Source of the DNA: Aquarana catesbeiana
Lineage: Eukaryota > Chordata > Amphibia > Anura > Ranidae
Assembly (NCBI RefSeq): GCF_042186555.1
Contig: NC_133328.1
Coordinates: 63,739,685 to 63,803,684, forward strand
DNA: 64,000 bases
Direction of reading: 5' to 3'
Shown here: piece by piece, positions 35,456 through 47,116 of the stretch
How positions within the stretch are numbered: position 1 is the first letter of the stretch
How the letters are laid out: every line of letters starts with the position of its first letter
Made by a program: the position numbers and the translations under genes
Notes under the pieces: model-generated
What the model was told of the DNA's origin: nothing
Databases searched by the model: none
The model's input: only the letters and a program-made list of their open reading frames with translations

Positions 35456-36498
35456 GTGATGTCCACGAGTGTCTTAGCCATTCGGGACTCTACTCCTGAA
35501 TACTTGGAATGGTCAGGGGTGGGAAGTGGGGTCCCCCAGGGTTCTGTGCTGGGACCAATCCTGTTTAATTTGTTCATAAACAACCTGGAGGATGGGGTAA
35601 ACAGCTCATTCTCTGTATTTGCAGACGACACTAAGCTAAGCAGGGCAATAACTTCTCTGCAGGATGTGGAAACCTTGCAAGAAGATCTGAACAAATTAAT
35701 GGGGTGGGCAACTACATGGCAAATGAGCTTTAATGTAGAAAAATTTAAAATAATGCATTTGGGTGGCAAAATATAAATGCAATCTACTCACTAGGGGGTG
35801 AACCTCTAGGGGAATCGAGGATGGAAAAGGACCTGGGGGTCCTAGTAGATGATAGGCTCAGCAATGGCATGCAATGCCAAGCTGCTGCTAACAAAGCAAA
35901 CAGAATATTGGCATGTATTTAAAAGGTGATTAACTCCAGAGATAAAACGAAAATTCTCCCACTGTACAAAACTTTGGTCCGGCCTCACCTAGAGTATGCT
36001 GTCCAGTTCTGGGCACCAGTCCTCAGGAAGGATGTACTGGAAATGGAGCGAGTACAAAGAAAGGTCTGGAGGATATTAGTTATGAAGAAAGGTTGCAAGC
36101 ACTGAACTTATTCTCTCTGGAGAAGAGACGCTTGAGAGGGGATATGATTTCAATATACAAATACCGTACTGGTGACCCCACAATAGGGATAAAACTTTTT
36201 TGCAGAAGGGAGTTTAATAAGTACGTGGCCACTCACTAAAATTAGAATAAAATAGGTTTAACCTTAAACTGCGTAGAGTGTTCTTTACTGTAAGAGCGGC
36301 AAGGATGTGGAATTCCCTTCCACAGGCGGTGGTTTCAGCGGGGGGCATTGATAGTTTAAAAAAACTATTAGATAAGCACCTGAACGACCGCAACATACAG
36401 GGATATACAATGTAATACTGACATATAATCACACACATAGGTTGGACTTGATGGACTTGTGTCTTTTTTCAACCTCTCCTACTATGTAACTATGTAAC
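35456..36498 (+). pseudogene. CR1/L2-type LINE, 5'-truncated
   Basis: The first frame (35456-35776) has GVPQGSVLGPILFNLFIN and the active-site FADDTKL of CR1/L2-clade RTs. After a stop the remainder is recognisable in shifted frames: EKDLGVLVDD, VRPHLEYAVQFW, FSLEKRRLRGDMI, then FFTVRAARMWNSLPQAVV. The 3' end has the family tail TTGGACTTGATGGACTTG and ends in TATGTAAC repeats (36479-36498). There is no endonuclease part, as usual for 5'-truncated inserts. Confidence 0.8.
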
Positions 36499-36840
36499 TA
36501 TGATTGGCTGAGACACAGCAGAGGTGCCATTGGCTACTGCGGCTGTCAATCAAAGTCAATTAGCCAATCACAGGAGAGAGGGACGGGGCTGGGTCAGGGC
36601 TCTGTGTCTGAATGGACACACGGAGTTGTGACTCGGCTCGGGTGCCCCCATAGCAAGCTGCTGGCTGTGGGGGCACTCAACAGGGAGGTTGGACTAAGAG
36701 AAGTGAAGAGGGACCCGAGAAGAGGAGGATCCAGGCTGCTTTGTGCAAAACCAACTGTACAGAGGAGGTAAGTATAACATTTTTGTTATTTTTATTTTTT
36801 TAATGAGATTTTACAATCACTTTAACCCTCTGTAGACTTT
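36499..36840. other. No recognised feature
   Basis: Moderately GC-rich sequence between the LINE tail and a minisatellite; no signals seen. Confidence 0.45.
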
Positions 36841-36893
36841 ACAAGGTTACAAGGTTTGGGGTATAGGGAGGCTTAGCTGTAGGGTTTGTGTTA

Positions 36894-37327
36894 TAGGGCA
36901 TACACACGGTCGGACTTTGTTCGGACATTCCGACAACAAAATCCTAGGATTTTTTCCTACGGATGTTGGCTCAAACTTGTCTTGCATACACACGGTCACA
37001 CAAAGTTGTCGGAAAATCAGATCGTTCTGAACGCGGTGACGTAAAACACGTACGTCGGGACTATAAACGGGGCAGTGGCCAATAGCTTTCATCTCTTTAT
37101 TTATTCTGAGCATGCGTGGCACTTTGTCCGTCGGATTTGTGTACACACGATCGGAATTTCCGACAACGGATTTTGTTGTCGGAAAATTTTATCTCCTGCT
37201 CTCCAACTTTGTGTGTCGGAAAATCCGATGGAAAATGTCCGATGGAGCCCACACACGGTCGGAATTTCCGACAACACGCTCCGATCGGACATTTTCCATC
37301 GGAAAATCCGACCGTGTGTACGGGGCA
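36894..37327. mobile_element. Harbinger-type MITE 1 in the minisatellite
   Basis: TTA lies on both sides (36891-36893, 37328-37330). The left end carries CATACACACGGTCGGACTTT and the right end AAATCCGACCGTGTGTACGG, an inverted pair. The inside repeats GGAAATTCCGAC-type palindromic words. It is 434 bp with no transposase. Confidence 0.7.
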
Positions 37328-37575
37328 TTAGAGTCACAGGAAGGCTTGAAGGTGGGATAGGTGTTAACGTTACAGGGAGGCTTAGTGGTAGGGTTAGCCT
37401 TTGGAATATGGGCAGGCTTAGTGGAAGAATTACTGTTAGGGTTACAAGGAGGTTTAGTGGTAGGGTTGTTTTAGGGTTTCAAGGAAGTTTATTCATAGAA
37501 ATAATTTTAGGGTTTAAGGGAGGATTAGTGATAGAATTATTGTTCAGCTTACCGGGAGGCTTAATGGTAGGGTTA

Positions 37576-38014
37576 TGCCACGTACACACAACTGGTTTTG
37601 CCGTCAGAATAAACACCAAAGGTTTCTCCGACGGAACTCTGATGGAATTCCATTCAAGCGGTCTTGCCTACACACAGCCAACCCAAAGTCTGACCAAAGT
37701 CTGAACGTCCAGAACGCAGTGACGTACAGTACGTATGACGGGACTAGAAAAAGGAAGTTCAATAGCCAATAGCTACTGTCTCGGACTTGCTTCAGAGCAT
37801 GCGCCGTTTTTCGTCCGTCGGAACAGCATACAGACGAGCGGTTTTCCCGATAGGAGTTGGTTCCGTCGGAAATATTTAGAACATGTTCTATTTCTAGGTC
37901 CATCAGAATTTTCGGGAAAAAAAGTCCGATGAGGCACACACACGATTGGAATAGACGATGAAAAGCTTCCGTCCGACTTTTTCTGTCGGACATTCCACTC
38001 GTGTGTACGCGGCT
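37576..38014. mobile_element. Harbinger-type MITE 2 in the minisatellite
   Basis: TTA flanks at 37573-37575 and 38015-38017. The ends are TGCCACGTACACACAACTGG and CACTCGTGTGTACGCGGCT. It has the same end type as MITE 1, but the internal sequence differs enough to be a separate subfamily. Confidence 0.65.
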
Positions 38015-38045
38015 TTAGTGTTAGGATTACAAGAAGGGTAAGTGT

Positions 38046-39265
38046 GATCTGGACCTCTGAGTTAGGGCATCAGTGACAGTAGCTCTGTGCTGAAAATTCA
38101 TTTTAAATTGCGTATCAGGGACGTATGGCTTCTTTTTATGCCTCTAGGTTAACATTTTTCGTAAACTATATTATGATTAGATTATAATGACCTACAAAGA
38201 GTATGTAGCAAGGCATTTCTTTAATATACAAAGTGGTGGATGTCCACTCTAAACTCTACATTTATTATTACCTTTCAGAGATTTAATGGGATGTTTTTCA
38301 CATGAACATAAATTGGAGGCAGACAAGGAGGTGTGCAAACATTGTTCCAACAAAACTAAATTTAGATATTTTCCAGACGTTTCTCCAAAAACCAAAGGCT
38401 GATAATGCAGTGCTACAGAGTCGGCTTTGCCAAAGATTTTAGGAGGCATTGTAACCTAAGATGAAAATGGAAATTGAAGTGCGTCACAGCACATTGAGGA
38501 TATGGAAAGAGGGCACAATATTAGTAAAAGTGTATCAAGCAGAGGAGGCTTTTATGACTAAACTCTGTAAGTCGTACAAATTAAAATATGTATATGGCCC
38601 AGCTGGGAGCCAGTTTACAGCACTCAAGTGAGATAATTGTGTGATCCTTGAAATTTAAGGAACTGATTTGTTCGGCACATTAATATCACAGTCTGACACT
38701 TGGCTGTTCAGAATAAGTTGCTCTTAGTATCAAAATGTATTAATAACCAATTCAAGTGAATGTGAATACTACTATAAAATCAGTAGATGAAACACTGATA
38801 ACAAACATTTTTTCTCAATTCACTAAGGTACACGGCATGTAGTATTATAATTACTTTGTACTACTTGCTGCTTTTTGTGTTTACTTTCAAAAATGATGTT
38901 TGCAATTCAATAAAGGTTATTATAAATGCATCAGCTGGATTGGTCCACATGTGTGTTATATTCACTTAAAGGCAAGCAGTTAAATGCACACATGGAGTAC
39001 ATACAGCATATGGAAGCTGTTTTACCCACCAAAGGTTTGTATTCCCATTTACCAGTTCTGTGATTTACACAGCTCTGTCACATAGCACAGTCCCGTCTGC
39101 AAGGGCAGCAGACCTGATTCTTCTCTATTGCAGTTAAGTAGCACTTACAGGTCTAGTCCCTCCCTGAGCCTGTGGCTGATCAGTTAATGGAGACTCAGCA
39201 AACTGATGGCTAATCCATGTCACTCTGCTCTCTCGTTTATCATCATTCTCCTTATTAGCACATGG
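38046..39265. other. No recognised feature
   Basis: AT-rich, no open frame of interest, no element ends recognised. Confidence 0.45.
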
Positions 39266-40936
39266 GCAGGGCCAGACTGGGAATAAAAACCAGCCCTGGA
39301 AATAATTTAATACCAGCCCCATAGCATTATTATTGCAGCCCAACAGCATAACGTCATTATTTTCTTGTTCATAAAAAGGAAAACCATTTTAAAGCACATT
39401 TGAAAAGTGTATTATAATCACCAGTGCCCATCAGCGCAGCCTCATCATTGCCCATCAGCGCAGCCTGATCAGTGCCCATGAATGCAGCCTCACCAGTGTC
39501 CATCAATGCAGCCCCATCAGTGTCCATCAGCTCTGCCTCATCAGTGCAGCCTCATCAGTGCCCATCAATGCAGCCTGATCAGTGCCCATCAATGCAGCCT
39601 GACAAGGGTCCATCCATGCAGCCTCACCAGTGTCCATCAATGCAGCCTCACCAGTGCCCATCCAATGCAGTCTGATCTGTGCCCATCAATGCAGCCTCAC
39701 CAGTGCCCATCAGCTCAGCCTCATCAGTGCCCATCAATGCAGCCTCACCAGTGTCCATCAATGCAGCCTAACCAGTGTCCATCAATGCAGCCTGATCAGT
39801 GTCCATCAATGCAGCCTCACCAGTGTCCATCGATGCAGCCTGATCAGTGCCCATCAATGCAGCCTCACCAATACCCATCAATTCAGCCTCAGCAGTGCCC
39901 ATCAGCTCAGCTGCATCAGTGCCCATCAATGCAGCCTCAGCAGTGCCCATCAGCTCAGCCTCATCAGTGCCCATCAGTGCAGCCTCATCAGTGCCCATCA
40001 ATACAACCTGATCAGTGCCCATCAATGCAGCTTCACCAGTGCCCATCCAATGTAGCCTCACCAGTGCTCATCAATGCAGCCTGATCATTGCCCATCAATG
40101 CAACCTCACCAGTGCCAAATAATGCAGCCTCACCAGTGCCCATCAGCTCAGCCTCATCAGTGCCCATCAATGCAGCCTAACCAGTGCCCATCAATGCAGC
40201 CTCACAGTGCCCTACAGCTCAGCCTCATCAGTGCTTATCAGTGCAGCCTTATCAGTGCCCATCAATGCAGCCTGATCAGTGCCCATCAATGCAGCACCAC
40301 CAGTGCCCATCAGTGCAGACTCATCAGTGCCCATCAATGAAGCCTCCCCAGTGCCCATCAATGCAACCTCACCAGTGCCTATCAATGCAGACTGATCAAT
40401 GCCCATCAATGCAGCCTCACCAGTGTCCATCAATGCAGCCTGATCAGTGCCCATCAATGCAGCCTGATCAGTGCCCATCAATGCAGCCTCACCAGTGCCC
40501 ATCAGCTCAGCCTCGCCAGTGCCCATTAATGCAGTCCGATCATTGCCTATCAGCTCAGCCTCACTAGTGTCCATTAGCACAGCCTCACTAGTGCCCATCA
40601 ATGCAGCCTCATCAGTGCCCATCAATGCAGCCTCATCAGTGTATGGGGATTAGAGAGAGGAGAGCCACCAATGAACGTCACACTTTCTGGCATTGGACCA
40701 GTGTGCTGTCTATCATAGGAGCTGGTCCAGGAGACAGGACAGGACTGTATGACAGCAGCCACCGGGTAAGTGGGAGATCCCCACTCTGTGTAATCCAGCA
40801 GCGCTCACCCACCCTTCCCCTCAGAGGCAGCCCAATGGACCCAGCAGGACTCATGGTAGTGTCAGCCCTGGGCTCCCCCCTTCTGTCTCAGCTTGCGGCA
40901 CCTGCGCCCACCCAGGATCGGCCCTGCAAAGCGACC
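39266..40936. mobile_element. Possible hAT-like element enclosing the 24-bp satellite
   Basis: CAGGGCCAGACTGGG at the left and CCCAGGATCGGCCCTG at the right are imperfect inverted ends that start CAG as in hAT elements. No matching 8-bp duplication was found, so the boundaries are tentative. Confidence 0.35.
39419..40646. repeat. 24-bp satellite, about 50 units
   Basis: The unit is close to CAGTGCCCATCAATGCAGCC plus TCAT or TCAC. Because 24 is a multiple of three, long frames stay open on both strands (for example an 8-residue repeat MQPHQCPS over 200 codons). No start context, signal sequence or codon bias argues for translation. Units vary at a few fixed positions (CAATGCAG versus CAGCTCAG), suggesting higher-order mixing. 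Confidence 0.9.
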
Positions 40937-41556
40937 CCAGGGCAGGCGGCCTACTGGGGCTGCAGAAATAATAATTGGCTGCTTATACTGTGTCTTCCTC
41001 TCCCAGTCTAAGCTCTGCTGTACAGGGGATTTCAAGAGGTGCATGCCAAGTACATTTTGGGTACACTGTAAATCTACTTTGACTAGTACAAATACAGATG
41101 CACTTTAATACTGTTAAAGCTCAGTGGATGACATGCAGCCCTGGAATAATATTATACTCAGCTATTAGAAAAGCAAATTATTTAAACCTTGCTATCTCTG
41201 AAAAAATTAAAGTCTATTGGGGGGAGATTGCCACCAGTAATCCCTGCTGGCTGGGATCTGCTCCAAGCATGCATGAGCTTTGAAAACCCAAGTGGAATCC
41301 ACCAAGGTATTAACTAAGCAGAAGTCTAATATGTCTGTTATTTATGGGTAAAAAGCCATGAAATCATGAACATACAACTTTCCACATAATAAGAATCTTA
41401 TGTTAACATTTGAAATCGTATCAGCAGTAAGAACATTTTGCTAATATACTAATTTAGTAACAGTAGACTAAATAGCAACTTTAAATCAGTGAGGTTGATT
41501 TACAAAGGGAGTAGAGAATAATAACTTAGCTTAGTATGTTAACTAAGGCCATCTAT
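40937..41556. other. No recognised feature
   Basis: AT-rich with short chance frames; no ends or splice-flanked frames found. Confidence 0.45.
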
Positions 41557-41668
41557 GGGGTTGATCTACTAAAGGAGTAAAGTGGGGGAGATTTATGAAA
41601 ATTACTGCACACAGATTGTGGTGAAGCTGTGCTTAGTAAGCAATCAGCTTCTAGATTTATTGTCCAAG

Positions 41669-42256
41669 CTTGAAGCGGAGCTTCAGTCCACATAATCATT
41701 TTGTTTTTTTAAAGCTCCCCCATGATTGTTAGTTCTTGTACATTAATGTTTGGATACTGTCCTAACTGTCTTAATGCTTGTTACTTTTATATCTCGGAAG
41801 CAGGCAGGGGCCATCGAGGATGTGGGCATCTGAACTCCGCTCCTGTGTATTTCTGGGATTAGGTGCAGCTGGCTATCCAGCATGCACCTCCCGATCTTGC
41901 ATCTGCGCAGTAATCTGGCGGTGTCCCCAACACATCGTCTGTACTTCCTCCTGGCAGATCCTAGTTCTCAAAAATGGTACCTAACTCCTCCCGATCGCAT
42001 AATTTCCAGTCCTGAAATACCGCGAGAATTCACTATTAGGCGCTCCAACACTCCTGGCATAGATGGTGCCAATATCCCAGGAGTCGCCTAATGACTAAAT
42101 TGCCTAGGCGACCAGGACCAGAAGTGCCGCCTGTATACAGGAATAAAAGGGATTTAGAAAAAACAAACAAACAAAAAAAAAAAGGATAGCCAATTATAAC
42201 TGTACTGGGCTTTCTGGTATAAGCAACATGTAAAAATGGGTGGAACTTCACTTTAA
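41669..42256. mobile_element. TIR element with AAGCGGAGTTC-type ends
   Basis: The left end TGAAGCGGAGCTTCAGTCCA and right end GGGTGGAACTTCACTTTAA form an imperfect inverted pair. The right end is shared with the TTAA site of the next element. No coding capacity is visible. Confidence 0.5.
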
Positions 42257-43095
42257 CCTCCCTGGCGGTATGATTATTTCAGATTTTTGATGCTGAAATC
42301 GGTACAATTATTTGCACGGAAATTTGGCATTTTACATTGTAGGCCTGTAATTCTTAGGAATAACTCACTTAAATCTGTCCAAACAAGAGTCTAGTAGACA
42401 TCCCGGGTATGATAAAGTTTGAAAAAATGAAACCAAAAATTATAATATAATAAATAACTTTAAATAATTATAACAAATAATAATATAATAATAATTAAAA
42501 TTATTCAATAATGTAATCAAATCAAAAACACGGAAATTTGCTCAGTTGCAGAATTGTCGCTTTCGCTACTTTTAGTGTTTGATGACGGATTTCCCCACAA
42601 TTCACTATCGCTCAATTCTGCAAGTGATTCTAATTTATTATCACTGTTTTCTAGCTGGTCTAAAAGCACTTTTGATGTAAACGGACATTTTTTGGTTGCT
42701 ATGGACAATCTCCAGTTTCCTGGCAGAAAGAATAGTATTTATAATATAAAACTGAATGCAGGGCACTGGACAAACCACTAGGGACAAAGGGGATGTGTAA
42801 TTATTTGATACAGTACTGTAATCTGTAAGATTACAGTATACTGTATCTATACTGTGTTTTTTACTTTTTGAATTTGGCGTCAAACTCCGTCCCCGTGCGT
42901 CGCAACGTGCGCAGGGAACGGAGCTCGGCACTGTGAATCGAGCGAGTCACGGCGGGGAGACATCGCAGGATCCAGGGGACAAGGTAAGTAACCTCTACAT
43001 GGATCCTGCAATGCGATCCCGAGTCTGGCTCGGGGTTACCGCTTTTGGTACTGAAATCTCACCCCGAGCCAGACTCCGGAATACCGCCAGGGAGG
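42257..43095. mobile_element. piggyBac-like (TTAA) non-autonomous element
   Basis: TTAA at 42253-42256 and 43096-43099. The terminal inverted repeat is perfect over at least 14 bp: CCTCCCTGGCGGTA and its inverse. It is 839 bp. A minus-strand frame looks like the acidic start of a piggyBac transposase, so this is a deletion derivative rather than an unrelated MITE. The subterminal GAGCCAGACTC and CTGGCTCGGGGT words repeat near the right end. Confidence 0.75.
42517..42708 (-). pseudogene. piggyBac-type transposase N-terminal remnant
   Basis: A 63-codon frame rich in acidic and Ser residues, with LLDQLENSDNKLE and LSDSELWG. piggyBac transposases start with such an acidic region, for example with xLLxxLExSDxE patterns, before the catalytic domain. 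All catalytic Asp motifs are absent. The match is by pattern only. Confidence 0.45.
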
Positions 43096-43220
43096 TTAAT
43101 TGAACAAGCTGAAGTTAGAAGCTGATTGGCTACCATGCACAGCTGCACCAGATTCACTCAGCTAAGTAAAAATGAATTATGCAAAGTGAGCATGCCCTAA
43201 TTTATTAGTAAATCAAACCC

Positions 43221-43911
43221 TGCTGTAACCATTCAATTAAATGTAAGGCAAAATTCATTTTTTTGTAAAATTAATTATTATGCACATGCTTGAGCATTTT
43301 GCATGAACAAAACGAAATTGTATTCACTAACCTAAGTGGAGACTCTCTTCTACTTTATCAAATTCATTTCATTGAGGTATATTTATCAAGTAGTGAATAT
43401 GCTATTTAAATCTTCCCTTTGAATTTGTTTTAAACTACAGCAATTGATTCACATGCAGTAAATGTTTAATGGATGTCACATTTGCCACTTTATAAACAGC
43501 ATTTATTGAAACTTTCTATTTATTATTTGTTTTGATCATTCTAGCATGTAAAATATAACAATTATCTACATAGATACATAGTAGTTTTAATCTAAAAAAA
43601 ATACAAATACTTTATTGAAACCTCACCCAAAAAACACTTGCAAAACTATCCCCATTCTTTAAATATCAACTTGCAATAATATATGTACATATATCAGTGA
43701 TGGGGTATGGAAATACTCACTGGAGTAGACCCCAGGTTTCTCCATAGAAAAAAAAATAAAATTCATAATATTTCATTAAATAGCAATATAGAATAACGTG
43801 TACATGGGTAAAAAATCTATACAATATGGAAAATACATATATATGAAAATGAAAAAAAGATACATTGATTTTAGTAATTCTCAATAACTACAACAATAAG
43901 CCTTATAAAAA

Positions 43912-43915
<4 letters not shown>
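43221..43915. other. No recognised feature
   Basis: Very AT-rich, no features supported. Confidence 0.45.

Positions 43916-43976
<61 letters not shown>
43916..43976. repeat. (TA)n microsatellite, left of Tc1 MITE
   Basis: About 30 TA units, directly followed by CGTA and the MITE end. Confidence 0.95.
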
Positions 43977-43977
<1 letters not shown>

Positions 43978-43980
43978 GTA

Positions 43981-44536
43981 CAGTGCCTTGAAAAAGTATT
44001 CACACCCCTTGAAATTTTCCACATTTTGTCATGTTACAGCCAAAAATGTAAATGTATTTTATTGGGATTTAATGTGATAGACCAACACAAAGTGGCACAT
44101 AATTGTGAAGTGGAAGGAAAATGATAAATGGTTTTCAAAAATTTTTACAAATAAATATGTGAAAAATGTGGCGTGCATTTGTATTCAGCCCCCCCTGAGT
44201 CAATACTTTCGCTGCAATTACAGCTGCAAGTCTTTTTGGGGATGTCTCTACCAGCTTTGTATATCTAGAGAGTGACATTTTTGCTCATTCTTCAAAATAG
44301 CTCAAGCGCTATTGGATGGAGAATGTCTGTGAATAGCAATTTTCAAGTCTTACCATGCTTTTCAGATTCATAAAAAAAAATGGAAAACCATTTATCATTT
44401 TCCTTCCACTTCACAATTTAGTGTCACTTTGTGTTGGTCTATCACATAAAATCCCAATAAAATACATTTAAATTTCTGGCTGTAACATGACAAAATGTGG
44501 AAAATTTCAAGGGGTATGAATACTTTTTCAAGGCAC

Positions 44537-44538
<2 letters not shown>
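43981..44538. mobile_element. Tc1/mariner MITE with about 200-bp TIRs
   Basis: The ends are CAGTGCCTTGAAAAAGTATT and its inverse. The inversion extends through CACAAAGTG and CATTTATCATTTTCCTTCCACTTC, about 180-200 bp per arm. The middle contains GAATGTCTGTGAATAGCAAT-type sequence related to the start of Tc1-like elements of this end type. TA precedes the left end; TG follows the right end where the repeat tract has changed. It is internally deleted and non-coding. Confidence 0.85.

Positions 44539-44542
<4 letters not shown>

Positions 44543-44592
<50 letters not shown>
44543..44592. repeat. (TA)n microsatellite, right of Tc1 MITE
   Basis: About 23 TA units, continuing the tract interrupted by the MITE. 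Confidence 0.95.
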
Positions 44593-44593
<1 letters not shown>

Positions 44594-44984
44594 TGTATAT
44601 CATACAAGAAGTAATTCCAGTACATTGATGAGACCAAAAATACCATGGTACCAAAAGCAAGCATTTATTATGATGCAGCATACCAATTCTTAGATGTGAT
44701 GACTACATTCATTTTCTTTTTTAGGCTTTCTGTCTTCTATTTTCTGGTGTCCCTGCCAGTAAGGCTGTTGTTTTTCAAAAGAACAAGCTTTCTTCCAGGT
44801 GTATCAGTTACAGGGATGAGACAAACCATTTAACACTGGCAGGGTGCTTACAATGATCAGCTTTTATTTATTTATATAAAATGTTTATCCCAAAAGGAAA
44901 CAAAAGGATTTGCTGTAACTGCTTATAAAGTGTCAGCTGAACTTTTGCTTCAATGTGTTAGTGTATCTAATTCTACTAGTACAT

Positions 44985-45212
44985 GCAACACTCCTCTTAC
45001 CCCCAAACTGACAATTCTGCTGTCCAAAGGTGTCCCCTGTGCTCCTTTATCCAGAATAGAGGCACTCTAATGCAAGAGCTGTGCTACTGGCCACATCACC
45101 AAGTGAAAACAGAGGGAAAAAAGTTAAGAAAACGGATGCAGCCACCACATCTAATTATTTGTAAGCTGCAATATATTACATTTTTGGTTTTAGATTTAAT
45201 ACACCATTAAGA
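44985..45212 (+). repeat. Dispersed repeat family R1
   Basis: Contains GATGCAGCCACCACATCTAA at about 45134 and the GGTTTTAGATTTAAT end. The upstream part (CCTTTATCCAGAATAGAGGC, GGGAAAAAAGTTAAG) is related in order to the copy at 46490-46745. Confidence 0.5.
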
Positions 45213-46179
45213 GATGGGCCAGAGCACTGAAAGACACCCCGTCATTTACATCCTAGGTAAAAAACAAAGCAACTTTTAATTAATGAATAATTAATATAAA
45301 AATTAAATAGCTGAAATGATAGCAAACCAAATTCTGCAAATACATTGCAATACAAACATGAAATTAGAAAGTTAGCAATAGCCCAAAGAAGTGCAGAATT
45401 CAGAGTTAGATAAAAGTCTATATAAATATAATCAAGATAGCAACCCACACTATATTACTGCAGTTAGTAATCCCCAAATACATAAGTTATAAATCAAAAG
45501 AGCACCTAAACAGTATCATTAATGTCCAGTCTGTCTGGCATTACAGATAAACTTAATGCAACTAAGATTGTGTTAAAATGTATCGGAATTTAGTTTTGGC
45601 TAGAGTAGAGAAGAGTTAAGTCTTTTTTTCTGCTGTCTATGTTGCATTATACAAAGTTCCCTTTACTTAGTGTCCGGGACATGCAATGAGAATTGAGAAA
45701 AAATCTCTTCAAAGTGAGGGTAAAGCCCTTCTTAGACAGTTATCACCAGAACAAGTAATCCCACTGGAAGATTCACCTTTACTACCAGGTATGGTGATTT
45801 TGGATTTTCTATGACTTTCTGTCTTAGGGACAACAGCAAGCGAAATACATGAAGGTGAATCTACCCAGTGGTGACACAGACAGCCATAAAAAACTTGGCA
45901 GGGGTCTAATCCTTCCATACTCTATCCTTTCACATGTTAGAATAAGTATATCAATTAAAGCTAACAGGCAGAATGCTACCAAATTAATTCTATTTTAGTC
46001 TATCCCGACCTGAGATTTACACAATTCTACCAAACAGCCTGCACACCCGGGTTGACCTGAGTCTTCTTTACTGCAGACATTGGGAATATATATCGGTTTT
46101 GTATATATTTCTTTGTTTATCATTGTAAGGACTATTTTTTAAAATATTGTAAACACATATCATCTTTTTCTAGCCAGCA
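45213..46179. other. No gene; one weak repeat-like block
   Basis: 45690-45925 (minus strand reading AAGACAGAAAGTC then a CAGACAGC word) resembles pieces near 4755-4850 and 54490-54600 (GACAGAAAGTGAGG, ACAGACAGCAAAA). These may form a second dispersed family. The remainder is featureless AT-rich DNA. Confidence 0.35.
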
Positions 46180-46745
46180 AGTGGTGCTTTAAAGGAGAAG
46201 TCCAGCCTGAGCTCATTCGACTGGGCTTCGCCTAAGGGTCACAGGCGTTTTCAGCAGAGACCGGTCTGAGGTCCAGTCTCTGCTGATGTCACTGCCATCA
46301 GTTCAGGCACAGTGTCATCCCGACTTCGGAAGTCTGGATCCGCCAGGTGCCTAGACTGATAGGCGTCTCAGCATCTCCACAGCTCAGTGCTCCAGTGAGC
46401 GTGGCAGAGCAGAGCAGGGGTGCTGCTGACTGACAGTCAGCAACTCTCTTTATAAAATCCATAATACTCTATTTGTCATTAAAGTACCCAGCATTAAAGC
46501 TAAACTCCAAGCAGCTTTTAAAAAATCAGTATTGTGTGGCTCTCCTTTCCCTAAGACTTTAGTCTACAGGAGTGTAACAGAGAAGAACTTACCCTATTTC
46601 TTGCTTCCCCAACAAGTGGCAGTCTCCTCTGCTCTGAAAGTTAAGGGGAGAAAGCCTGAAAAAAGTAAAAATTAAGGCAACTACCAGGTCTAAAGACTGG
46701 TAGGCTGCAAAATATTAAAGTTATGTTCCTTGGTTTAGATGTTTT
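46180..46745 (+). repeat. TTTAAAGGAGAAGTCC-type repeat followed by family R1 copy
   Basis: 46188 starts TTTAAAGGAGAAGTCCAGCC. A second start, TTAAAGCTAAACTCCAAGCA, at 46494 leads into the R1 core (CTACCAGGTCTAAAGACTGG, then TTGGTTTAGATG) ending near 46745. The two starts look like inverted or related ends of frog MITEs. Confidence 0.4.
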
Positions 46746-47116
46746 AAGAACATTTGAAATGAAAAAATAATATCAATATCTCTCTAGATAGGATTATATT
46801 ATGTTCAAAGGTTTATAGACTGACTCATAAGGAGCTAGAAAAATTACCAAGTTATGATTGATCTCAATCATAACATTTGGTTATGGGGCACCTTTACTTT
46901 TAAAATGTCTAACTCTAACACATTTTTCTTCTGAACCCATCATATTATGGAATTCACTTTGAGAAACTGACTGTGCCTGATCCAGGTCAAATCCTGGTTT
47001 GGGCAAATTAATCCACTGAACATTTATTTGTGCTACTATTTCAATTCACAGCCAATGACAAGGACACTGGATTTCCAGCAAAATCAACAAAATTTTCTGT
47101 ACTTGTAAATATTCTC

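Larger units (their letters stand above)
36841..38045. repeat. Imperfect minisatellite, split by two MITEs
   Basis: A unit of about 30-40 bp with GGGTTACAGGGAGGCTTAGTGG-like wording is seen at 36841-36893, 37328-37575 and 38015-38045. It belongs to one array once the MITEs 36894-37327 and 37576-38014 are taken out. The units are strongly diverged. They carry TTA sites used by both MITEs. Confidence 0.6.
41557..43220. mobile_element. GGGGTTGATTTAC-type MITE with two inserts
   Basis: The left end is GGGGTTGATCTACTAAAGG and the right end AGTAAATCAAACCC. Inner matches (CAATCAGCTTCTA on the left and TAGAAGCTGATTGG on the right) are inverted. The two halves are separated by the elements 41669-42256 and 42257-43095. 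A simpler copy is at 54895-55043. Confidence 0.6.

Noticed and set aside
39266..40936. Firm hAT call for the element around the 24-bp satellite
   Set aside because: The CAG-type ends are imperfect and the 8-bp flanks do not match, so only a tentative call was kept.
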